A stretch of DNA of 15,367 nucleotides from an uncultured Eubacteriales bacterium (GTDB lineage Bacteria > Bacillota > Clostridia > Oscillospirales > Acutalibacteraceae): assembly GCA_900317795.1 (NCBI GenBank), contig ONIF01000024.1, forward strand, positions 1-15,367, written 5' to 3'. Below, piece after piece: positions 1 through 5,796 of this stretch (positions are counted from its first letter, which is position 1; the number at the start of each line of letters is the position of its first letter). Under the pieces are notes generated by a model, which did no database searches, was not told the DNA's origin, and was given only the letters and a program-made list of their open reading frames with translations. A program made the position numbers and the translations under genes.

Positions 1-2
1 TG

Positions 3-2174
3 TTACAGCACTTTTACAGAGAAAAATTTCTTTGCAATATTGCCGTTTGAGTCTTTGACTTTAATACAGATGTCATAATCTGTATTTTTGTAAGGTCTGA
101 CAATAATTTCATCTTTGTATGAGTAGCCCTGACGCACAGTCCATTTAGTTTCGGATTTTTTCTTATAGAGTACCGCATAGTCATAACTGCCATAGTAGCT
201 TATACCGCCTGTTGCAGAGCCTTTCAGTGTGACAGTTTCACCCTTTTTTATTGTTGTTGCGGAAATCGTGGAAGTATTTTTCAGCTTGTCATTGACTTTT
301 ACTTCAAAGAATTTCTTTTTTATTGTTCCCTTGCTGTCTTTGACTTTGACACATATATCGTAGTCAGTAGCTTTTGCAGGTTTTACACTTATAACATCAT
401 TTGAGCTGTAATTCTGTTTTACAGTCCATTTTGTGTCGAATTTTTTCTTATAAAGTACAGCATATGTATAGTCACCCTCACCAAATACAGCATTTGCATT
501 TACTGTCACACTATCCCCGATTATTATATTATCATTGTCAATACGGGAAATATTACTATATCCGCTTACAAATGATATATTAGCATACGAATGATATTCT
601 TTTCCGTATTCTTCCGCATAGCTGCCTTTTTTACCGTATATTGCAACAATACTACCTGGAAATGCCCATTCATCTATTAAAGTTACACTTGCAGGTATTA
701 CTACATTAACGTCACAATAGCAGTTTCTGAAAGCATACCCCTCTATTTTAGTAACACCATCTTCAAGTATTGCTTCCTGAAGGTATGGGGTTTCATTAAA
801 TGCACTATAACTTAATGTCTTTATACTGCCCGGTATCTTTATGCTTACAAGAAAACTGTTGCTGAAACAGTCCCCACCCATTGATGTAACACTGTCAGGT
901 ATAGTTACACCTGTCAGCTTACTGCTGTGAAAAGCATAAGCACCTATTTCTTTGACACTGTCAGGTATAACATATGTTCCTGTTCTGCCCTGAGGATACG
1001 CAACCAATACAGACTTATCCTTGCTGAATAAAACGCCGTCTATGGAAGAATAATTTTTATTTTTTGAACCGACATTTATACTTGTCATATTGTGACATTC
1101 ATTGAAAATACGGCTGTTTATAGATGTAACACTGTTGGGGAACGTGATACTTGTAAGGCTTTTGCAATCCCAAAAAGCACAATCATCAATACTTGTCACA
1201 CCTTCGGGAAGATTTATTTCCGTCAGGCTTTGGCATCTGAAAAATGCATCCATTCCAATAGATTTGACACTGTTTGGAATATTTACGCTTGTCAGTTTTA
1301 AACATTCATAGAACATATGATGAGGAATAGATGTTAAGGCAGCATCTATCTTTACAGTTTTCAGACTGCTGCATTCGCTGAATACCCCGTTACCCACAGA
1401 TGTTACACCGGCAGGGACAGTTATTTCCGCCAAAGAAGTACATCTTTCGAATGCATCGTCACCAATAAATTCAGTTTTTTCAGGCAGCTTTATATTTTTT
1501 AAAGATTTGCAGCCAATAAAAGCACCGTCACCTATTGATGTCAAATTATCCGGCAATGTTATATCAGCGAGATTCTCGCAAAAACCAAAAGAGTATTCAC
1601 CGATAGATTTCAAAGCCGGTGAAAAACTTATGTTTGTAAGTATACTATTACGGAATGCCTCATCATCTACTGATGTAACACTTGCCGGCATTTTAAATGT
1701 TCCTTGTTTTTTTGGCGGGCAAAATATCAGCTCTGTTTTGTCTTTGTTGAATAATACCCCATTTTCAGATGAATACATACTGTTATCGGGGCTGACAGTA
1801 ACACTTTTCAAGTTAGAACATTTTCTGAACGGAGAGAAGATTTCTGTTATACCGGCAGGAATCGTTATATTTCCAATGCGGTAACCGTTTTCCAATGACC
1901 AGTATCCTATTTTTGATACAGTTTTTCCATCTATTTTGCCGGGAATTATGAGGTTTTCGATATATCTCTCCCCGATATACTCCGTGATGATAATAGTGTT
2001 ATCGGACTGTACCCAATATTTAAAATCACCGTAAGTTAAATCTGCTGCACTGACTGAAACACCGCTTGTGCCAATATAATAACCTGCTGTTGTAAACCCT
2101 GTACCTGTTATCATAGCCGCCGCAAGCGACACCGCCAATACCTTACGCAGAATGCTGCTTTTATTGACTTTCAT
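3..2174 (-). CDS. Secreted BspA-like leucine-rich-repeat surface protein
   Basis: Predicted secreted or surface-exposed protein of 723 residues. The N-terminus is a signal peptide: basic MKVNKSSILRK, a hydrophobic stretch, then a likely cleavage site near residue 42 (VSVSAA). From about residue 70 to 520 it is built of roughly 23-residue BspA/TpLRR-type repeats (LRR_5 family) with the core L..I.IP..VTSIG..AF..C.SL. Two longer inserts of the form YSS..GVLF.KDK..L sit near residues 130 and 375. Residues about 542-627 and 635-723 are two tandem copies of a C-terminal beta-type module with YAVLYKKK, TKWTV and DYDIC.KVKDS. There is no LPXTG anchor or C-terminal membrane segment, so attachment is unclear. 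The start is ATG at 2174, seven bases after AGGAGGT (2182-2188); the in-frame TTG at 2180 is too close to that site. Such proteins usually serve in adhesion or host/substrate interaction, but no ligand can be read here. The stop codon lies at 3-5, so the gene is complete. Confidence 0.88.
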   Translation of the reverse strand: MKVNKSSILRKVLAVSLAAAMITGTGFTTAGYYIGTSGVSVSAADLTYGDFKYWVQSDNTIIITEYIGERYIENLIIPGKIDGKTVSKIGYWSLENGYRIGNITIPAGITEIFSPFRKCSNLKSVTVSPDNSMYSSENGVLFNKDKTELIFCPPKKQGTFKMPASVTSVDDEAFRNSILTNISFSPALKSIGEYSFGFCENLADITLPDNLTSIGDGAFIGCKSLKNIKLPEKTEFIGDDAFERCTSLAEITVPAGVTSVGNGVFSECSSLKTVKIDAALTSIPHHMFYECLKLTSVNIPNSVKSIGMDAFFRCQSLTEINLPEGVTSIDDCAFWDCKSLTSITFPNSVTSINSRIFNECHNMTSINVGSKNKNYSSIDGVLFSKDKSVLVAYPQGRTGTYVIPDSVKEIGAYAFHSSKLTGVTIPDSVTSMGGDCFSNSFLVSIKIPGSIKTLSYSAFNETPYLQEAILEDGVTKIEGYAFRNCYCDVNVVIPASVTLIDEWAFPGSIVAIYGKKGSYAEEYGKEYHSYANISFVSGYSNISRIDNDNIIIGDSVTVNANAVFGEGDYTYAVLYKKKFDTKWTVKQNYSSNDVISVKPAKATDYDICVKVKDSKGTIKKKFFEVKVNDKLKNTSTISATTIKKGETVTLKGSATGGISYYGSYDYAVLYKKKSETKWTVRQGYSYKDEIIVRPYKNTDYDICIKVKDSNGNIAKKFFSVKVL

Positions 2175-2197
2175 TTGCAAAACCTCCTGTTTATATG

Positions 2198-2217
2198 AAT
2201 AAGTATTTGTACTTATT
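2198..2217. repeat. 8-bp perfect inverted repeat in the LRR gene leader
   Basis: AATAAGTA and TACTTATT are separated by the 4-base loop TTTG, between the direct repeats and the ribosome-binding site of the LRR gene. It could be a weak 5'-UTR hairpin or an operator. It is AT-rich and not followed by a T tract, so it is not a terminator for the gene's own direction. Confidence 0.35.
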
Positions 2218-2245
2218 TTAACATGATATTAAAATTTTTGTATTA

Positions 2246-2274
2246 CCCAAACAGAATAATTATCCCAAACAGAA
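2246..2274 (-). promoter_or_regulatory. 11-bp direct repeat upstream of the LRR gene, possible activator site
   Basis: On the minus strand TTCTGTTTGGG occurs twice, at 2274-2264 and 2256-2246, with an 18-bp period. It lies 72-100 bp upstream of the LRR protein start and just after the gene of an AraC-type regulator. AraC proteins commonly bind direct repeats with their two helix-turn-helix motifs. A weak promoter reading overlaps it: TTGGGA (2269-2264), 17 bp, TAATAC (2246-2241). The regulator and promoter assignments are inference. Confidence 0.4.
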
Positions 2275-2302
2275 AGCAATGTTAGCATTTTTTGTAAATG
2301 AA

Positions 2303-2578
2303 TTAGGTATTATTTTCAATATCTTTGATTTTATTTTCAAGACGATACTGTGACGGAGTAACACCGTAATATTCCTTAAAAACCACTCCGAATTTTGCTT
2401 GACTTAAATATCCTACCTTCAGGGCAATTTCATCAATATGGAGTTTTGTATGCTTGAGCATATCTGCCGCTTTCTCCATACGCACTTTCTTTTGATAATC
2501 TTTGTAGGAGTATCCGTACACATTGCGAAAATAATTTTTAATAGTTGTTTCACTCACCCCGTATTTTATACAGGCCAT
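2303..2578 (-). pseudogene. AraC-family regulator, C-terminal DNA-binding fragment
   Basis: A 91-residue reading frame carries most of an AraC/XylS DNA-binding domain: YGVSETTIKNYFRNVYG (second half of HTH 1), RMEKAADMLKHT (linker helix), then IDEIALKVGYLSQAKFGVVFKEYYGVTPSQYR (HTH 2 with the family signature region). The first helix of the domain is missing here and is found instead in another frame at the end of the upstream fragment, which overlaps by 13 bases. The ATG at 2578 has no convincing ribosome-binding site. Read together the two fragments make one AraC-type regulator interrupted by a frameshift, so this half is probably inactive unless it is translated by coupling. Confidence 0.75.
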
Positions 2579-3309
2579 TTCTGACCGTAATCCTCGGTGA
2601 GTTTTCGATAAATATCCTCTGCAATTTTTGCCTGAGTACTTGTTGCAAAGGTTCTCAGCTTTGCTTTTGATGTAGTAAGATCAGTGCCGATATTATGTCC
2701 GAGTTCAGCGGTTTTAATAATAATTGCCTCACAGTCATAGTCATCAAAACAGTATTTCAAAAGTTCCGAAAGAGTACGGTTGGTATCATCGGAAGCATCT
2801 ACAAAATACATTGTATTGATACTCGTTGCATATTCGGGCATATCCATTCGCTTGATAGCTTTCTTGAGCATTGCTAAAGTAGGGATTTCTACAATGACTT
2901 TATCTACCTGCATGATAATTTCCACTCCAAGATAATCCTCCGTGACAAATGAAAAACTGCCGTCATCATCAATTTTGTAATCCATTGCAATTTCTCCTGC
3001 GGAAAGATACAGACTTTCACCGTTTTTGCCTTTGAATTCACATTTTCCGCTCCTGCATAAATTGATTCTGAGATAACGTCCCGTTCCACCGAATTGCAGT
3101 CCGAAATCAGGTATTTTTTCCGTATGAATATCCCTTACAATTATCTGCATACTTTCAGAGGGAATATATCCGATAATACGATTCGTCTTACCGCCTACAG
3201 ATAAAAATTCCAGTTCAAAGCGTTTTTTATCGGGTTCCAGTAATGCCCCCGACTCCTTCAAATAATCAAAATCTTCAAATTTCATCTCAATCCTGCTTTC
3301 ATTTTTCAT
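2566..3309 (-). pseudogene. AraC-family regulator, N-terminal sensor fragment
   Basis: A 247-residue frame resembling the N-terminal half of PchR-like AraC regulators: a cupin-like ligand-binding region (about residues 30-150) followed by a helical linker. It ends with IAEDIYRKLTEDYGQKWPV, the typical first helix of an AraC DNA-binding domain, then a stop. In intact relatives about five more residues join this W[TP]V segment to the KYGVSETTIK that opens the next frame. Here only two bases remain, which fits loss of about 13 bases rather than a one-base error. The first ATG at 3309 has no Shine-Dalgarno. A second ATG at 3285 follows AGGA by five bases and gives the more natural start MKFEDFDYLK. 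The gene points away from the oxidoreductase gene and toward the LRR gene. Confidence 0.75.
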
Positions 3310-3524
3310 TACAATTCATAAAATATTTTGAGAGATAAACCATCAATATGATTGCATGAACACTCACACTGACGGATTATTTTTGATGCCTTTTTGACGG
3401 CACACTTGAATTCAAAAACAGCCACTTGTTCCATGTGCGGATATTTCAAAATCAATTTTATCACACAGCCTGCACTTTATCAAGGAAAATTAAAAATCCC
3501 CATAATAAAAAACGTGAGTTCGAT
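3310..3524. other. Gene-free stretch between the AraC-type gene and a dispersed repeat
   Basis: Together with the repeat that follows, this forms a gap of about 400 bases between divergent genes. It must hold the promoter of the minus-strand regulator, but no -35/-10 pair stands out. The only short structure is two TGACGG words (3370-3375 and 3395-3400) 25 bp apart. The open frame that runs through here on the plus strand lacks a ribosome-binding site and ends inside the repeat. Confidence 0.5.
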
Positions 3525-3647
3525 GTAACTGAAAAATATTCTGACAATTATGAAATTAAGCATGTCATTCCGAGAGAAGTGAGAAATTTTCAAAAGATTC
3601 TTCGTCGCTGTCGCTCCTCAAAATGACAAAAGGAAATTTTCAGTGAC
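3525..3647. repeat. Dispersed palindromic (MITE/REP-like) intergenic repeat
   Basis: The core from 3563 to 3628 begins TGTCATTCCGAG and ends CTCAAAATGACA, with GATTCTTCGTCGCTGTCGCT inside. This is the general form of intergenic repeats seen in many bacteria, whose ends are TGTCATTCCGAGCGAAGCGAG and its complement; the inverted ends here are TGTCATT/AATGACA. An outer imperfect inverted repeat (3525-3538 against 3634-3647, 11 of 14 matching, core ACTGAAAA) may mark larger element boundaries. No coding capacity. Family recognition is from memory and could not be searched. Confidence 0.6.
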
Positions 3648-3706
3648 GTTTACTATTGAAACCCCACTATTTTTTGAAAAAACTAAACTGTAGAGGAGCG
3701 TTACTT

Positions 3707-4705
3707 ATGAAAGCAGCAATATTGAACGGTTATAATAAAAACGGCTGTGATCTCGAAATCAAGGATATAGCTATCCCCGAAATCACAGAAGACGAAGTGC
3801 TTATAAAAATCAGTACAGCAGGAGTCAATCCACTTGACAATATGATCATCAAAGGAGAGGTCAAGCTGATAGTTCCTTACAAGATGCCACTTGTTATGGG
3901 TAACGAATTTTGCGGTATTGTTGAAAAGACAGGCAGTAATGTAAAGGGTTTCAAAAAAGGCGACAGAGTTTACGCTCGTATGCCGCTTTCAAAAATAGGA
4001 GCATTTGCAGAATATACTGCAATAGACTTTCGGGCTATTGCACTTGTCCCTGAATATCTTTCTGATGAAGAAGCTGCTGCCGTTCCTTTGACCGCACTGA
4101 CAGCATTGCAGTCGTATGAACTTATGAACTTAAAAAAGGGAGATACTCTTTTTATATCCGGAGGTACAGGAAGTGTAGGTGCTATGGCTATTCCGATTGC
4201 TAAAAGTCTTGGAGCAACTGTCTATACCAACGGAAGCAGTGACAATGAAAAACGAGTGCTTTCTCTTGGTGTTGACAGGTTTATAGATTATAAAAAAGAA
4301 GACTATGCCGATATTTTAAGCGATGTTGATTGTATTCTTGATACATTGGGTGAGCGTGAACTTGCAAAGGAACTTTCTGTTCTCAAACAAGGCGGAAGCA
4401 TTGTTTCTCTTCGTGCTATGCCAAACAGGGAATTTGCAGAACGCTCTGAAATGTGTGCATTCAAAAAGTTTGTATTTACAATGGCAGGCAGTAAATTTGA
4501 TAAAATGGCTGCCGCAAAGGGACAGAAATATTTCTTTATATTCGTTCATGAGGACGGTGCGGGATTGGCAAGGGTTTCTGAAATATTTGAAAAGGATAAA
4601 GTTGAAGCTTCGGTAGATGGAATATTCTCCCTTGATGATGTGAACAAAGCGTTGCAAAAAGCGGCAGCAGGGGGATCGAAAGGAAAGGCTGTTTTACGCA
4701 TTTAA
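3707..4705 (+). CDS. NAD(P)-dependent quinone-oxidoreductase-like MDR protein
   Basis: A 332-residue medium-chain dehydrogenase/reductase of the zinc-independent quinone oxidoreductase branch, likely cytosolic and reducing quinones or enones with NAD(P)H; the substrate cannot be read. The N-terminal GroES-like domain includes GVNPLDNMIIKG (39-50) and GNEFCGIVEKTGSNVKGFKKGDRV (65-88). The GHE zinc signature of alcohol dehydrogenases is replaced by GNE, so no catalytic zinc is expected. The nucleotide-binding Rossmann domain carries SGGTGSVG (151-158), and VPLTALTAL (126-134) precedes it as in the family. The start is ATG at 3707, eight bases after AGAGGAG (3692-3698); an upstream in-frame TTG at 3656 has no such site. 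It stands alone, divergent from the broken AraC-type gene, which might once have controlled it. Confidence 0.85.
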   Translation: MKAAILNGYNKNGCDLEIKDIAIPEITEDEVLIKISTAGVNPLDNMIIKGEVKLIVPYKMPLVMGNEFCGIVEKTGSNVKGFKKGDRVYARMPLSKIGAFAEYTAIDFRAIALVPEYLSDEEAAAVPLTALTALQSYELMNLKKGDTLFISGGTGSVGAMAIPIAKSLGATVYTNGSSDNEKRVLSLGVDRFIDYKKEDYADILSDVDCILDTLGERELAKELSVLKQGGSIVSLRAMPNREFAERSEMCAFKKFVFTMAGSKFDKMAAAKGQKYFFIFVHEDGAGLARVSEIFEKDKVEASVDGIFSLDDVNKALQKAAAGGSKGKAVLRI

Positions 4706-4743
4706 ACAAAAGAATTTTGTTGTACCTTCGCACAAATCATTCA

Positions 4744-4851
4744 TTAATAACCGATAGTTTTTTCTTTGGAGTGTGCAATTCTGTTACCGCCATTCAGTGC
4801 AACAGCAATAGCCTTTGCCAAACTTGCTTTTTCAGCGTATATGACTATCAA
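4744..4851 (-). pseudogene. Remnant of a DNA topoisomerase III N-terminus
   Basis: Thirty-five in-frame codons, from a TTG at 4851 to TAA at 4744, read as the opening of a type IA topoisomerase TOPRIM domain: IVIYAEKASLAKAIAVAL, followed by a basic stretch and KTIGY just before the stop. The family begins with a hydrophobic strand, the catalytic Glu of EK[PA]S, and then an A..IA..L helix, all visible here. The rest of the 600-700 residue protein is absent. There is no ribosome-binding site. topB genes are typical passengers of integrative conjugative elements. It converges on the end of the oxidoreductase gene. Confidence 0.5.
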
Positions 4852-4903
4852 ATAAAAGACATCCTATTTTGGGCTTAAAGTCCCATTTATTTTTGAAAAG
4901 ATA

Positions 4904-4932
4904 TGGATATTTGTGCTTGTGTGTGATATAAT
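4904..4932 (+). promoter_or_regulatory. Extended -10 promoter of the cbrC-family gene
   Basis: A perfect TATAAT (4927-4932) is preceded by TGA, forming an extended -10. TGGATA (4904-4909) lies 17 bp upstream as a 4/6 match to the -35. The start site would be near 4939, about 42 bases before the ATG. Confidence 0.65.
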
Positions 4933-4980
4933 CAAATTGTCGTTAGTGCAGTGAATCTTGTTTTCAAAGGAGACTAAAAA

Positions 4981-5505
4981 ATGTTACCAAAATTTAAGTA
5001 TCATCCAAATCCAATAGAAACAGGTGCATTTCTGACTGGTGAATTACATAAATGTGAATGCTGTGGTAATCACACAAATATTTGGTATAATTCGCCGTTT
5101 TATTCCAAAAAAGCAATATCCTGTATTTGTCCCGAATGTATATCAGATGGCAGTGCTGCAAAAAAATTTAATGGTGAATTTCAAGATTATGAGTTGGTTG
5201 GTGATGTATCTGATTCAGCAAAACTTGATGAATTGATACACCGCACTCCCGGTTATTCAGGATGGCAACAGGAATATTGGTATTCTCATTGTGATGACTT
5301 TTGTGCGTTTGTTGGATATGTCGGTTGGAATGATATTGTTGAAATGGGAATTGATAAGGAAATTGAAGAAACATACGACTCCCACATTTGCTCCTTTTTT
5401 CTTGATGATGTAAAAAAATATATGCGAAATAATGGCAGTATGCAAGGCTATTTATTTAAATGCCTGCACTGTGGAAAGCATTTTATATATGTTGATTGCG
5501 ACTGA
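4981..5505 (+). CDS. cbrC: CbrC family protein (UPF0167)
   Basis: A 174-residue soluble protein with the layout of the CbrC/UPF0167 family: LPKFKYHPNPIETGAF at the start, a CECC cluster (25, 27, 28), CICPEC (48-53) leading into ISDGSAAKKFNGEFQDYEL, then HRTPGYSGWQQEYWYSHC and the FCAFVGYVGW block. It ends with a third metal-ligand-like pair, CLHCGKH (161-167). The paired cysteines suggest zinc binding. In E. coli cbrC is a CreB-regulated gene linked to colicin E2 tolerance; the biochemical role is unknown and may differ here. The ribosome-binding site AAAGGAG (4966-4972) is eight bases from the ATG. It is a one-gene unit with its own promoter, lying between two mobile-element-like remnants, so horizontal arrival is plausible. 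Confidence 0.88.
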   Translation: MLPKFKYHPNPIETGAFLTGELHKCECCGNHTNIWYNSPFYSKKAISCICPECISDGSAAKKFNGEFQDYELVGDVSDSAKLDELIHRTPGYSGWQQEYWYSHCDDFCAFVGYVGWNDIVEMGIDKEIEETYDSHICSFFLDDVKKYMRNNGSMQGYLFKCLHCGKHFIYVDCD

Positions 5506-5715
5506 ATTATGATATAACTCAATAACCACATCTTTCGCAACGATACCTCGACAAACTATTAAAGAAATATCCACCCATATTTTCGCAAAAGTCAGCCTTG
5601 CCAAAATCTTCACACCGCCACGCATGATGGTGAACATCTCATACTGTAAAGCCGTTTCAAGTGCATTGACACTCGCAAAAATGATTATCAAGGCATAGGC
5701 GAATATTTTGAACAA
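5506..5715 (-). pseudogene. Fragment of a membrane protein, possibly from a conjugative element
   Basis: An open frame from a TTG at 5715 starts with the hydrophobic segment FKIFAYALIIIFASVNALE, then IMRGGVKILARLTFAKIWVD, a coherent protein-like stretch. The frame has no ribosome-binding site and no ATG, and it continues without sense into the antisense of cbrC (nominal stop at 5452), so its true end is unclear. The transmembrane helix followed by a GG/F-K-W pattern reminds me of integral membrane proteins in Gram-positive integrative conjugative elements. I cannot assign a family with confidence; a non-coding stretch is also possible. Confidence 0.3.
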
Positions 5716-5745
5716 GGGGTTTGAATCCCTTTCGGCATGTTATAG

Positions 5746-5781
5746 AAAAAAGTTGTGTCTTACGATAGACACAACTTTTTT
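5746..5781. terminator. Bidirectional intrinsic terminator downstream of recG
   Basis: A perfect 15-bp stem (AAAAAAGTTGTGTCT / AGACACAACTTTTTT) with a six-base loop TACGAT. The A and T tracts at the two ends give a U tract in either direction. It lies 16 bases beyond the recG stop and closes the minus-strand cluster; it also stops read-through from the cbrC side. Confidence 0.92.
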
Positions 5782-5796
5782 GTTTTTACAGAATAT

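Noticed and set aside
1507..1884. Open frames antisense to the LRR gene
   Set aside because: They arise from the repetitive codons of the leucine-rich repeats read backward, and lack ribosome-binding sites and recognisable protein features.
75..1900. Possible CRISPR-like or satellite repeat array
   Set aside because: The periodicity of about 69 bases is the 23-residue leucine-rich-repeat coding unit, diverged at the DNA level; there are no constant repeats with unique spacers.
3370..3400. Two TGACGG words 25 bp apart upstream of the AraC-type gene
   Set aside because: Six-base words at this distance are expected by chance, and flanking bases do not match.
3426..3626. 66-codon plus-strand frame before the oxidoreductase gene
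   Set aside because: No Shine-Dalgarno, and the second half is the dispersed palindromic repeat; the translation shows no protein character.
3656..3706. Upstream TTG start of the oxidoreductase
   Set aside because: No ribosome-binding site, and the 17 extra residues do not fit the family; the ATG at 3707 has AGAGGAG at eight bases.
5715..5731. tRNA T-arm-like sequence (AGGGG TTTGAAT CCCTT), which would suggest a tRNA 3' end or attachment site
   Set aside because: The near-invariant C of the T-loop is T here, no acceptor partner or other tRNA arms lie upstream, and there is no CCA. A 5-bp stem with a 7-base loop is common by chance.
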